A DNA stretch of 64,000 nt from CAYGFH01 sp964356315. GTDB lineage: Bacteria > Patescibacteriota > Microgenomatia > UBA10105 > UBA927. Under the pieces are notes generated by a model. It worked only from the letters and a program-made list of their open reading frames with translations, was not told the DNA's origin and made no database searches. Shown piece by piece: positions 1 to 7,930 of this stretch. Numbering within the stretch: the first letter of the stretch is position 1; every line of letters starts with the position of its first letter. The stretch covers positions 1 through 64,000 of the forward strand of contig CAYHHA010000002.1 in assembly GCA_964356315.1 (NCBI GenBank). Reading direction: 5' to 3'. Position numbers and translations under genes: made by a program.

Positions 1-1
1 C

Positions 2-29
2 TTGACAATATATTAGCAAATGCTAATAT
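2..29 (+). promoter_or_regulatory. Promoter of the ArsR-type operon
   Basis: A consensus -35 box TTGACA (2-7) is followed after 16 bases by TAATAT (24-29). The start codon at 36 lies 6 bases after the -10 box, so transcription should begin at or next to the A of ATG, giving a leaderless mRNA. Confidence 0.75.
10..29. promoter_or_regulatory. Operator: 9-bp inverted repeat over the -10 box
   Basis: The arms ATATTAGCA (10-18) and TGCTAATAT (21-29) form a perfect palindrome with a 2-base centre. It covers the spacer and -10 box, the position expected for autorepression by the ArsR-family protein encoded immediately downstream. Binding by that protein is inferred. Confidence 0.75.
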
Positions 30-35
30 GTATCT

Positions 36-302
36 ATGACTTCTGATATATATTCTGTCTTTGGAAATAAAGTCCGCACGCAATTGATTTTGTGTCTGCA
101 GAAAAAATCCAAAAGTGTTGGAGAGTTAGTCGGAACCTGCGGACTGTCGCAGTCGGCGGTGTCTCAACATTTGGCAAAATTAAAAGAAGCGAAATTAGTT
201 TCCGTAAAAAAAGACGGAAAAAATTGTTATTATTCTCTGCGGTTTTCTAAAGCCGCTGACATCAGTAAAACATTACTTTCATTTGAAAGGGAGGTTGTAT
301 GA
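36..302 (+). CDS. ArsR/SmtB-family repressor, BigR/YgaV-like
   Basis: This 88-residue winged helix-turn-helix protein has the recognition segment LSQSAVSQHLAKL at about 37-49 and a wing at about 56-68. The ILC motif with Cys20 followed by SVGEL resembles BigR, SqrR and E. coli YgaV, which sense sulfane sulfur through a Cys pair. The second Cys, normally near the C-terminus, is absent; the other cysteines are Cys35 and Cys64. It heads an operon with a glutaredoxin, a DUF2892 protein and a rhodanese, which mirrors E. coli ygaVP. Repression of its own operon through the palindrome at 10-29 is likely. The effector is inferred, not shown. Confidence 0.85.
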   Translation: MTSDIYSVFGNKVRTQLILCLQKKSKSVGELVGTCGLSQSAVSQHLAKLKEAKLVSVKKDGKNCYYSLRFSKAADISKTLLSFEREVV

Positions 303-559
303 ATTATTCAAACATTATCGTGTACGCGACAAAAACTTGCCCCTACTGCACCATGGCGGCAGATTGGTTGACAGCAAAAAAAGTAAAATTTGAAAAAATA
401 TTGGTGGATGAAAATCAACAGGCGGCCATGGACATGGTGAAAAAAACTGGACAGATGGGTGTGCCGGTTATTGAAGTGCAGTACAAAGATCGCAAGCCGG
501 AATTTTTGGTAGGATTTAATCCTCCACAACTTGCATACATGTTAGGAGTACAATCATGA
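299..559 (+). CDS. Glutaredoxin-like thiol oxidoreductase
   Basis: This 86-residue protein has a thioredoxin fold with the dithiol active site TCPYC (Cys14, Cys17) and the cis-proline at Pro56 in MGVPV. The C-terminal LVGFNPPQL resembles small NrdH/Grx-type proteins. It would reduce disulfides or persulfides in the cytoplasm. The start overlaps the arsR stop as ATGA, so the two genes are translationally coupled. Its place beside a rhodanese suggests a role in removing sulfane sulfur. The electron donor is not identified in the window. Confidence 0.88.
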   Translation: MNYSNIIVYATKTCPYCTMAADWLTAKKVKFEKILVDENQQAAMDMVKKTGQMGVPVIEVQYKDRKPEFLVGFNPPQLAYMLGVQS

Positions 560-1464
560 ATTTTTTAAAACCAAACGTCGGGACAACAGATCGGATCATT
601 AGAATAATCGTAAGCGGGACCTCGTTTACCGCTGGGTATTTCTGGTTATCGGGAACAAGTCAGATCATCGCATATGTCGTGGGATTCGCGTCACTTGTAA
701 CAGGGCTTATCGCATATTGTGGAGCATATACACTCTGTAAAAAATCGACATGTGCGACTTCGCCTGCAAAAACTGTTTCTAATCGAATGACCGGTCTTTT
801 GATCATACTTTTCATCATCCTTTTGGCGATCGAGTCGGCAGGAAGCATGATGGTGACAAGAAAGAAATTTTTGGAAGCATTTAATCATATGAACGGTTTT
901 TATAAGCAGACGCTTTTTTTAACTGGGCAATCGAAGCGCGATGAAGCAAAAATTCAGTATGATCAGTTAGTGGCGGCGTATGCAGAATTCAGTGTTACAT
1001 ACGCGGTATATCGGCCGTATGTAGTACGGGGCGATTTACGATTTACTCAGGATCTCCAGTCAGTGCAGGAAATTATCAGTAGTGTAAAAGATGGTGTCTA
1101 TGCTGGAGACCTTGGACAAACACATAAGAAGCTCGAGGAAGTTCGACCGATTTTCCAGGAGCTGTTTAAGCGCAATGGTTTTTCTATGGAGTCGATGGCA
1201 CTCGTGGATTTTCACGATATCATGGAAGCATTGATCGCAAGCGCTGATCTAAAGGATGCGCAAGGGGTGTTGTCTGGATATGTAATAGCCTCTGATTCTC
1301 TGAAGATTGTCGAGAAAGAGGATACGTCTGAGGGAATCAGAAAAATCAGAACTGCACTGGAAACGCTAAAACAGGACGCAGAAAAGCAGAATGTCGATGC
1401 GTTAAAAGGAGATGCTGCCGAATTGAAAAAACAATTTATAGCCGTTTATTTATTGAAAGGATAA
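556..1464 (+). CDS. DUF2892 membrane protein with long helical tail
   Basis: Residues 1-60 match the DUF2892 (YgaP-type membrane) domain: the NVGTTDRIIRIIVSG motif followed by two membrane helices at about 15-31 and 35-58. A third membrane helix lies at about 80-98. The remaining 200 residues are predicted mainly helical and hydrophilic, and I do not recognise them. In E. coli YgaP the DUF2892 segment is fused to a rhodanese; here the rhodanese is the next gene. The start overlaps the glutaredoxin stop as ATGA. A helper role in sulfur handling at the membrane is inferred from context. Confidence 0.75.
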   Translation: MNFLKPNVGTTDRIIRIIVSGTSFTAGYFWLSGTSQIIAYVVGFASLVTGLIAYCGAYTLCKKSTCATSPAKTVSNRMTGLLIILFIILLAIESAGSMMVTRKKFLEAFNHMNGFYKQTLFLTGQSKRDEAKIQYDQLVAAYAEFSVTYAVYRPYVVRGDLRFTQDLQSVQEIISSVKDGVYAGDLGQTHKKLEEVRPIFQELFKRNGFSMESMALVDFHDIMEALIASADLKDAQGVLSGYVIASDSLKIVEKEDTSEGIRKIRTALETLKQDAEKQNVDALKGDAAELKKQFIAVYLLKG

Positions 1465-1467
1465 TCT

Positions 1468-1809
1468 ATGTTTTTTGGATTTAATGAACCAACAGTGCCA
1501 ACCGTCGAAGCGGAGGACATAAAAAAAGCGATGGATGCAAAAGAAGTATGTGCGATTTTGGATGTGCGCACAGCAGGAGAGTTTTCTAGAGGAAAACTCG
1601 AAGGGAGTTTGAATTGCTCTGTCGAACAAGTACCACGGTCTGTTGAAGCGCTCCTGCCTGACAAGAAACAAAAAATATATGTCTATTGTCTAAGCGGAGC
1701 CAGAAGTAGTGTAGCAGTGGAATCGATGATTGAGCTCGGGTATACCAATGTATTTCATATGAACCATGGAATGCTTGGGTGGCGGGCGAAGTATTTTCCC
1801 GTTGTATAA
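1468..1809 (+). CDS. Rhodanese-domain sulfurtransferase
   Basis: This 113-residue single-domain rhodanese has the conserved DVRTAGEF segment (32-39) and the catalytic loop CLSGARS with Cys74, matching the CxxGxRS consensus. It would carry a persulfide on Cys74 and pass sulfur to thiol acceptors. It is the last gene of the operon and starts 3 bases after the DUF2892 gene. With the membrane protein before it, it reconstitutes a split YgaP. No signal peptide is visible, so it should be cytoplasmic. Confidence 0.9.
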   Translation: MFFGFNEPTVPTVEAEDIKKAMDAKEVCAILDVRTAGEFSRGKLEGSLNCSVEQVPRSVEALLPDKKQKIYVYCLSGARSSVAVESMIELGYTNVFHMNHGMLGWRAKYFPVV

Positions 1810-1820
1810 TCCTGTATAAT
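1805..1820 (+). promoter_or_regulatory. Two -10 boxes, leaderless start at 1827
   Basis: TATAAT occurs at 1805-1810, overlapping the rhodanese stop, and again at 1815-1820. The second lies 6 bases before ATG 1827, so the transcript should be leaderless. Confidence 0.7.
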
Positions 1821-1826
1821 AGAGTC

Positions 1827-2669
1827 ATGGAAATTACTGTAGCTCCTCAACGGATATTAGTGTTTACCGATCAGGTTTCCCACGAAGATGCAAAACGCAA
1901 AGCATGGGAAAAAAAGATGTCGGCGTTTGGTGCCATAAACCAGATGGCAAGCATGTTTTCAAAACCTAAAGATGAGGATTTTGAACTCGTCTATAGCGAG
2001 CACCGATTTCAACCATTTTGGCATGTGGCAGCAAACGCTAAATATGTATACGAAAGAACGAGTAGCTATCAAGTTGCTGCAAGTTCAAAACAAGTAACTT
2101 CGGTAACTCATGAATCCACCACGTTTGAAATAACCAATGGACACTTTCATATCCCTGTCACCGAACACTGCACTCAGGAAGAATCCGATGAAGTGTTTGT
2201 CGACGGAGTCAGCGGAAAAGAAAATAAATCTTTGAAAGAGTATCTCTCATTGTCTCCACATGTGGTTTCGGGGGCAATCGAAAAAGCGGTGGAAAAAGAA
2301 GCGATTATCGTCCCGCCCAAATCTCGGGTGAGTGCAATCATGAGAGACTCTCTTTCTAAAATGATTAAGGGCATACAAGCAGATACAATCCTTGAAGAGC
2401 ATGTTGAGGTTGCCTGTGTGGATCTCTATTATCATCCGATTTATGCGTTTCAGTATTCTTGGAAGAGCAAGGGAAAAGACGGGATCCTCGAGGTTGACGG
2501 ATTAACAGGAGTGGTGTCTGCCGGAAATCGCGTATTCTCTGAATACATGGGAAAAGTATTGGACCCAAATTTTTTGTTTGATGTCGGAGCAGATGCAGCT
2601 GGTATGCTTATCCCCGGCGGAAGCATTGCTGTAAAAGTGGCAAAAAAATATATTGACTCGAAAAAGTAA
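1827..2669 (+). CDS. Hypothetical protein, unrecognised family
   Basis: The protein has 280 residues and I do not recognise its family. The start at 1827 is chosen over an upstream in-frame ATG at 1779 because TATAAT lies 6 bases before it. The middle contains a charged helical region. The segment YYHPIYAFQYSWKSKGK, followed by LEVDGLTGVV, looks like a beta-rich domain. The C-terminus has a glycine-rich hydrophobic stretch (about residues 250-272) that could be a membrane-associated helix. Its stop codon abuts that of the convergent deacetylase gene. No function is proposed. Confidence 0.7.
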   Translation: MEITVAPQRILVFTDQVSHEDAKRKAWEKKMSAFGAINQMASMFSKPKDEDFELVYSEHRFQPFWHVAANAKYVYERTSSYQVAASSKQVTSVTHESTTFEITNGHFHIPVTEHCTQEESDEVFVDGVSGKENKSLKEYLSLSPHVVSGAIEKAVEKEAIIVPPKSRVSAIMRDSLSKMIKGIQADTILEEHVEVACVDLYYHPIYAFQYSWKSKGKDGILEVDGLTGVVSAGNRVFSEYMGKVLDPNFLFDVGADAAGMLIPGGSIAVKVAKKYIDSKK

Positions 2670-3384
2670 TCACCTAATCTGCATATACAATTCTGCATTT
2701 CCATCTATTCCCTCGTGTGTTGAAAGTCGTTCGAATATGACACCACTTGGTTCTATTGACTGAGTAGGAAATTGAGAAGGATAAAACCCTTCGAGATACG
2801 AAAGTCTGTGATGTTTAGTCGCCCACGAAACCGGAAGCATATGTGTTGCCCTTTCTATCTGATGCGTAAGCAAAAATAAATTTGGCCTCTCATTGGTAGC
2901 CTTAATTTCAGGATGATAGTTCGAAACATCAGCTCCAGCTCCAACAATCCGTGTGATATATCCGGTTTTATCATGATCAGGGTGATCTACATACGGCGTA
3001 GGTTCTTCTCTAAAAGAGAAAAGTACACCAAAGTTTCCTTCCCGAACAGGTTTGAGAACTGATTCGATTAATACTTCATCGTTATGTTTATGTAGTGCAA
3101 AATCTCCCAGATCCAACGCAATACCTGTGGAATGAAAATACCTCATTGCCTGAAAGAATTCTTTTCTTCGAATTTCTTTCATCCTCTCGGGATTTGCTCC
3201 CGCCATATGTTTCTGAATTCCCATTTCCCCAAGAGTCATGAGAATGACGGTTACTGGAATGCCTGCATCAACAAAGACACTCCATCATGCTGAAAAACAA
3301 CACCTCGTCATCCGGGTGAGCTAATATGAAGGCCGCTCCTTTTTCTCGCCATGAATCTTGAATTGTCATTAGTTCTTTGTGCAT
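2670..3384 (-). pseudogene. PIG-L/LmbE-family deacetylase, frameshifted
   Basis: The reading frame from 3384 begins after a strong AGGAGG site and carries the LmbE zinc motif AHPDDE (His23, Asp25, Asp26, Glu27). It stops 39 codons in, at TGA. The rest of the family continues in another frame (ATG 3239, starting MTLGEMGIQ). Removing one base in the AAA run at 3273-3275 or the CC at 3282-3283 (plus strand) restores a continuous protein of about 238 residues. Family members remove acetyl groups from GlcNAc conjugates, including in mycothiol and bacillithiol synthesis. The indel may be a real lesion or a sequencing error. The reading frame is otherwise intact, which favours a recent event or an error. 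Confidence 0.8.
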
Positions 3385-3401
3385 ATAACCTCCTAGAAAC
3401 G

Positions 3402-3426
3402 AAAAATCCCGTCTTCTTGACGGGAT
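3402..3426 (-). terminator. Intrinsic terminator in the deacetylase leader
   Basis: On the minus strand the perfect 8-bp stem ATCCCGTC/GACGGGAT with a 5-base loop is followed by a run of T. It sits between a short Cys-rich leader ORF and the deacetylase Shine-Dalgarno site, where an attenuator would be expected. Confidence 0.75.
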
Positions 3427-3456
3427 AGTAATACAAACCCTTCGCCAAGAGCGACA

Positions 3457-3492
3457 CTACGAAGAAGGGCAACAACAAAGCATGTATATCAT
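3457..3492 (-). CDS. Poly-cysteine leader peptide (MIYMLCCCPSS)
   Basis: This 11-codon ORF ends in TAG and contains three consecutive cysteine codons (TGT TGT TGC). Its ATG lies 8 bases after a TATAAT box at 3501-3506, so it should be translated from a leaderless mRNA. A second in-frame ATG is at 3483. A terminator follows 31 bases after its stop, then the deacetylase gene. Leaderless poly-Cys short ORFs acting as cysteine-responsive attenuators are known in mycobacteria. That this one works the same way is inference; a clear antiterminator pairing was not found by eye. Confidence 0.5.
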   Translation of the reverse strand: MIYMLCCCPSS

Positions 3493-3500
3493 ATATGGGT

Positions 3501-3506
3501 ATTATA
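3501..3506 (-). promoter_or_regulatory. -10 box of the leader peptide/deacetylase unit
   Basis: TATAAT on the minus strand, preceded by TGG (extended -10). It is divergent from the flavoprotein promoter at 3526-3531. Confidence 0.65.
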
Positions 3507-3525
3507 CCAATGGACTGCGACTTGA

Positions 3526-3531
3526 TACAAT
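3526..3531 (+). promoter_or_regulatory. Leaderless -10 box of the flavoprotein gene
   Basis: TACAAT ends 6 bases before ATG 3538, the same spacing as many other genes in this window. Confidence 0.65.
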
Positions 3532-3537
3532 ACAGAT

Positions 3538-4791
3538 ATGAATTCGTATGATGTGATCATTATTGGCGGAGGAGCAGCGGGTATGATGGCAGGAATTTCC
3601 GCGAAAAAACATCATCCTGATTTGCGCGTTGCGATACTAGATCGAACATTTGAATTAGGACGAAAACTGTTGACAGCGGGAGCCGGTCGAGGAAACCTCA
3701 CAAACGTCAATCTTGAAGAGGGACCTGCGGGATATTTTCATGGGGATCAAGAGTTTATTCAAGCAGTATTTTCTCAATTTGGGTACGCAGATATTATGAA
3801 TTTTTTCCATGAGTTGGGAGTTCCGACCTATATGGAGCTTAAAACTGGCAAAGGAAAAATTTTCCCATCGATTGATCATGCAAAAACTATACGGGATATG
3901 TTGGTGGAATACCTAAAATTTCTGAAGGTCGATATGATCTGCAATAGTCATGTGGATTCTTTAGCCTATTCAACTCTATGGACTGTTCAAGCAAAAGAGA
4001 TCTCGTATACTGCGAATGTTGTTATCCTTTCCGCTGGTGGTAAAACGTATCCAGCTCTTGGGTCTGATGGATCAGGATATACACTCGCGTCGTCTCTCGG
4101 GCATACCATCGTGGATCCTGTGGTAAGCGCTGTGCCTATTGTGTCAAAAAATATATTGTCACATTTCCTGCAGGGAGAAAAAATGGACATGCGGGCAACT
4201 GCCTATATAGATGGAAATAAAATTTCGGAAGCACGCGGGGATGTGATGTTTACGCAGTATGGGTTTTCTGGTCCTGCAATTTTTGACATAAGTCGTGATT
4301 TTTCTATTCGCATCAATCGAGAACAGGGTAGCGGGTGTCGGGTACATTTGTGCTTTTTTCCCGATGAAACTCCTGTGACGCTTCGAGCGATCCTTGATAA
4401 AAAATGGAATGCCTTTCCATCGTATGCCGTTTCCGCAAGTCTCTGGGGACTGGTAACACAAAAAACTGCAGGTGGAATATGTGCGACGCTTAAATTTCCC
4501 AAAGAAAAATATTGTGCAGACCTAACGGAAGAAGAAAAACAGTCAATCATACACCTGCTTATGGACTTTTCATCTGATGTAGAGGGAACTCGCGGGTGGA
4601 ATGAAGGGGAATTTGCTGCAGGGGGAGTGAATACTTCTGAGATAGATCCAAACACTATGCGGTCGACTATTCAACCGAAATTGGGATTTGCAGGAGAGCT
4701 TGTCGATGTGGATGGGGCAGTAGGTGGATTTAATTTATCTTGGAGTTGGGCATCTGGATGGATCGCCGGAAAGAACGCGGGTTCGATATGA
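3538..4791 (+). CDS. HI0933/BaiN-family FAD-dependent oxidoreductase
   Basis: This 417-residue flavoprotein opens with the FAD-binding Rossmann motif GGGAAG (10-15) and the family signature GRKLLTAGAGRGNLTN. The typical second half is present, with TAG-like GGVNTSEID and the C-terminal GGFNLSWSWASGWIAGKNAG that closes the FAD site. Members (HI0933, YhiN, BaiN) are of mostly unknown substrate. The length is normal for the family. Its stop overlaps the start of the NUDIX gene as ATGA. Confidence 0.88.
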   Translation: MNSYDVIIIGGGAAGMMAGISAKKHHPDLRVAILDRTFELGRKLLTAGAGRGNLTNVNLEEGPAGYFHGDQEFIQAVFSQFGYADIMNFFHELGVPTYMELKTGKGKIFPSIDHAKTIRDMLVEYLKFLKVDMICNSHVDSLAYSTLWTVQAKEISYTANVVILSAGGKTYPALGSDGSGYTLASSLGHTIVDPVVSAVPIVSKNILSHFLQGEKMDMRATAYIDGNKISEARGDVMFTQYGFSGPAIFDISRDFSIRINREQGSGCRVHLCFFPDETPVTLRAILDKKWNAFPSYAVSASLWGLVTQKTAGGICATLKFPKEKYCADLTEEEKQSIIHLLMDFSSDVEGTRGWNEGEFAAGGVNTSEIDPNTMRSTIQPKLGFAGELVDVDGAVGGFNLSWSWASGWIAGKNAGSI

Positions 4792-5258
4792 TTACCTGCA
4801 GATTTGAAAAAGGGTATGATGCACTCTTGCGCCACTTGGTGGTGCATGCGATTGTGGAAAAAGAGAATGGAATTTTGCTGGTAAAGCGTACGGGGGATTT
4901 GTTGGAAAGCGGAAAATGGGGATTGCCTGGTGGGTATCTGGACCGCGATGAAACGGCACAGGAGGGTGCGCTTCGAGAACTGAGGGAAGAAACAGGATGG
5001 GATGGTGAGATTATTTCTCTTTTCCGTATTAATACCAATCCAAATCGGCCCCACGAGGATAGACAAAATGTTTCGTTTGATTTTTTAATCCGGCCAACGA
5101 CACTGTCAGGACTTCCTGATGCTGAATCGTCTCGTGTAGAATTTATCCCATTTGAAAAATTATACAGTGCCGAGAAGCTCGCCTTCGATCACGGAGAGAC
5201 GATAGAACGATATTTAAAATATCGAAAAGAAAAATTTTCTCTCCCTTTGGTAGAATAA
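4788..5258 (+). CDS. NUDIX hydrolase
   Basis: This 156-residue protein contains a complete NUDIX box at about 48-71: GGYLDRDE, then seven residues, then RELREETGW. The catalytic REEEG-type core is therefore intact. The start at 4788 is preferred to 4740 because it forms an ATGA overlap with the preceding flavoprotein gene and fits the family N-terminus. It would hydrolyse a nucleoside diphosphate linked to another group; the substrate cannot be told from sequence. Confidence 0.88.
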   Translation: MITCRFEKGYDALLRHLVVHAIVEKENGILLVKRTGDLLESGKWGLPGGYLDRDETAQEGALRELREETGWDGEIISLFRINTNPNRPHEDRQNVSFDFLIRPTTLSGLPDAESSRVEFIPFEKLYSAEKLAFDHGETIERYLKYRKEKFSLPLVE

Positions 5259-5264
5259 GTCTAT

Positions 5265-5885
5265 ATGAAATTTATTGATGTGTCTCATGCCTTTGTCGAT
5301 AATATGCCAGTATTTCCTGGTGATCCATTGACCTCGCTTAAACAAATTACGACCATTGAAAAAAACGGGTATACCGATCACCAACTAACTTCTGTGATGC
5401 ATGTTGGGACGCATATGGACTCGCCACTTCATATGATAGAGGGCGGTAAATATATGGATGAATATCCACCGGAAAAATTTGTGGGTCCTGGGGTGATAGT
5501 GAATGTCTATAAAAAATCAGTTATTGATATTGATGCGCTTCAAGGACTTTCGATTGCACGTGGGTCTATCGTATTTCTCTATACAGGGATGTCAGAAGTG
5601 TATGGAACAGAAAGTTATAATAGTGAGTATCCAAGAATTACTGAAAACTTTGCTCAAAAGCTCGTAGATATGGGTGTCAGTATAGTCGGAATGGATATGC
5701 TTAATCCTGATAAAGAGGAATCGTTTCCTATCCATAAAATCCTCTTGTCCAATGACGTACTTATTATAGAAAATCTCACGAATCTGGGAGCGCTTGCTAG
5801 TATTCCGTCTTTTGGTGTATTTGCTTTCCCTGTGAAACTTCACGCTGAGGCGGCCCCAGTGCGAGTGGTTGTAGAAATTCTATAA
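5265..5885 (+). CDS. Cyclase-family metal-dependent hydrolase
   Basis: This 206-residue protein belongs to the kynurenine formamidase/cyclase family (PF04199). The metal motif HVGTHMDSPLH provides His46, His50, Asp52 and His56. The N-terminal DVSHAFVDNMPVFPGDP is also typical. Members hydrolyse amides or cyclic substrates. No tryptophan-degradation genes are nearby, so a kynurenine role is not supported. It follows the NUDIX gene by 6 bases and is probably co-transcribed. Confidence 0.85.
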   Translation: MKFIDVSHAFVDNMPVFPGDPLTSLKQITTIEKNGYTDHQLTSVMHVGTHMDSPLHMIEGGKYMDEYPPEKFVGPGVIVNVYKKSVIDIDALQGLSIARGSIVFLYTGMSEVYGTESYNSEYPRITENFAQKLVDMGVSIVGMDMLNPDKEESFPIHKILLSNDVLIIENLTNLGALASIPSFGVFAFPVKLHAEAAPVRVVVEIL

Positions 5886-5949
5886 TAGTATTTTTAGAAA
5901 GGAGAGGTTCGCGTTTTTATATTTTTTCTGCTATTCTTCCTGTGCATAT

Positions 5950-7764
5950 ATGACAGATATCGATGACGTCAAATCAAGGCTAAATATCGTAGATATTATT
6001 GGCAAACATGTGAAGCTTAAAAAAGCCGGGAGAAATTTCAAAGGCTTGTGTCCATTTCATGGAGAAAAATCCCCTTCGTTTGTAGTGTCTCCGGATCGTC
6101 AGATTTTCCACTGCTTCGGATGTCAAAAGGGCGGAACAATTTTTGATTTCGTCATGGAATATCACCATATAGACTTTGCGGAGGCACTCGAAGATTTGGC
6201 AAACACCGCAGGGGTAACACTGACACGAAAATATTCTGACTCAAAAGACTCGGGGATAAAGCAAAAAATACTAGAAGCAAATCACTTGGCAAGCGAATAT
6301 TTTCACTATATATTAACGAAACATGATTTAGGAAAGCGTGGACTTGAGTACCTGCGAGGGAGAGAGATTTCCGATAAATCTATAAAAACATTTTCACTCG
6401 GGTATAGCCCTAACAGCTGGGAAGGGCTCTATAAATTTTTACGAAAAAAAGGATATGAAGATGAACTATTGGAAAAAGCGGGCCTTGTTATCCGACGTCA
6501 GGGATCAAGCGGATATTATGATCGGTTTCGCGGAAGAGTCATGTTTACGCTCAAGGATCATCGGGGAAGTGTTGTCGGATTTGCTGGAAGAATTTTAGAA
6601 GGAGACGAGAAAGATGCAAAATATATAAATACCTCTGAAACTCCTGTGTATATAAAAAGTAATATCCTCTATGCGCTGGATGTTACCAAAGGCACCATCC
6701 AAAAAGAAAATGAAGCAATAATAATGGAGGGTGAATTGGATGTGATTTCCTCTTTTCAAGCGGGTATCGGAAATGCTGTGGCAATCAAAGGATCGGCGCT
6801 GACGGAGGGCCATGTTCGATTGTTGAAACGATTTACTGAGCGAATAGTGTTTGCGCTGGACAGTGATATGGCAGGAGATGCAGCCAATAGACGAGGGATA
6901 GAGATCGCAGATCATGCAGGTATGGATATGCGCGTCGTAACGCTCCCGATGGGGAAAGATCCAGATGAAGCGGCACGAGAATCTCCGGGACTTTTGAAAA
7001 AAGCGATTGCGGACGCCGTGCCAATTTATGATTATTTTTTGTCATCTGCATTTAAGCGGTTTGATGCAACGACCGCGTATGGTAAGAAAAAAATCAGCGA
7101 TGAACTGTTGCCAGTAATCGCAAAGATAGATAATCCAGTGATACAAAATCACTATATCGGAAAAACAGCAACAATACTTAAAACATCGGAAGATGCACTC
7201 ATCGAAAGCATGCGACGATTGTCTCGGGGTGTGAATGCGTTTATCCAAAATGATACGAAAGAAACCACGGATCAGTCTGAGAGAATATCCTCCCGTACGG
7301 AAAAATTGGAAGTGTATATCCTTGCGCTGTTGTTGCAAGGGAAGACCGTCGAGCTGTTTGAAGAACTGCAAGAGCTCGGATTTTTACCTGAATTTTCGCA
7401 CCCTGCAGTAGTAAAAATTATCGATCAGCTCTTGGCTTTTTTGACTCCGGATGAAAATATGCCAGTGACGACGAAAGTATTTTTAATCAAAGATTTTGCT
7501 GATTCGTTGCCGAAAGAGTTGTTGCCGACCCTCGATGAAGCATTTTTGTGGGATGTGGAAGATTTGCTCGATAGCCCAAATGCGTTTATGGAAGAATGGA
7601 TAAAAACTGTTCGGGAATTTCGGCGGGTGGTACTGCATAAGCAAATACAAGAGTTGAATAGATTAGGATCTTCGGAACAATTGAGCAAAACAGATGGAGA
7701 AGATATCCAGCAAAAACTTCGAATGGCCACACTGAAGTTAAAAGAGCTGGAAAATCAGATCTAA
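5950..7764 (+). CDS. dnaG: DNA primase DnaG
   Basis: This 604-residue primase synthesises RNA primers at the replication fork. The N-terminal CHC2 zinc finger shows CPFH (Cys34, His37) and CFGC (Cys55, Cys58). The catalytic core continues with the Toprim acidic motifs EGELDVIS and ALDSDMAGD. A helical C-terminal region, which would bind DnaB, covers about the last 170 residues. Length matches the family. It lies directly upstream of rpoD, the arrangement of the classical macromolecular synthesis operon without rpsU, although rpoD has its own -10 box. Confidence 0.97.
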   Translation: MTDIDDVKSRLNIVDIIGKHVKLKKAGRNFKGLCPFHGEKSPSFVVSPDRQIFHCFGCQKGGTIFDFVMEYHHIDFAEALEDLANTAGVTLTRKYSDSKDSGIKQKILEANHLASEYFHYILTKHDLGKRGLEYLRGREISDKSIKTFSLGYSPNSWEGLYKFLRKKGYEDELLEKAGLVIRRQGSSGYYDRFRGRVMFTLKDHRGSVVGFAGRILEGDEKDAKYINTSETPVYIKSNILYALDVTKGTIQKENEAIIMEGELDVISSFQAGIGNAVAIKGSALTEGHVRLLKRFTERIVFALDSDMAGDAANRRGIEIADHAGMDMRVVTLPMGKDPDEAARESPGLLKKAIADAVPIYDYFLSSAFKRFDATTAYGKKKISDELLPVIAKIDNPVIQNHYIGKTATILKTSEDALIESMRRLSRGVNAFIQNDTKETTDQSERISSRTEKLEVYILALLLQGKTVELFEELQELGFLPEFSHPAVVKIIDQLLAFLTPDENMPVTTKVFLIKDFADSLPKELLPTLDEAFLWDVEDLLDSPNAFMEEWIKTVREFRRVVLHKQIQELNRLGSSEQLSKTDGEDIQQKLRMATLKLKELENQI

Positions 7765-7770
7765 ATCTGC

Positions 7771-7776
7771 TATAAT
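7771..7776 (+). promoter_or_regulatory. Extended -10 box upstream of rpoD
   Basis: TGCTATAAT at 7768-7776 lies just after the dnaG stop. Transcription should begin near 7783, giving either a 10-base leader to ATG 7793 or a leader of about 148 bases to ATG 7931. The pair TGCGGT/ACCGCA can form a hairpin in this leader. Confidence 0.65.
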
Positions 7777-7930
7777 TTGTGGATTCCAGCTTATGCAGGA
7801 ATACCAGTGCGGTATATGCTCGAGATTACTCGTACACCGCATTGGAACAAGCGAAGTCATTTGTTTCTCTTCGATAAAACAGCGCATAACTTTTTTAAAC
7901 GCGGAAGATGCAAAGACTCACGGTACTTAT

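Noticed and set aside
3239..3384. Programmed frameshift or UGA recoding in the deacetylase gene
   Set aside because: No slippery heptamer or selenocysteine element is visible, and recoding UGA would not restore the downstream frame. A simple indel is more likely.
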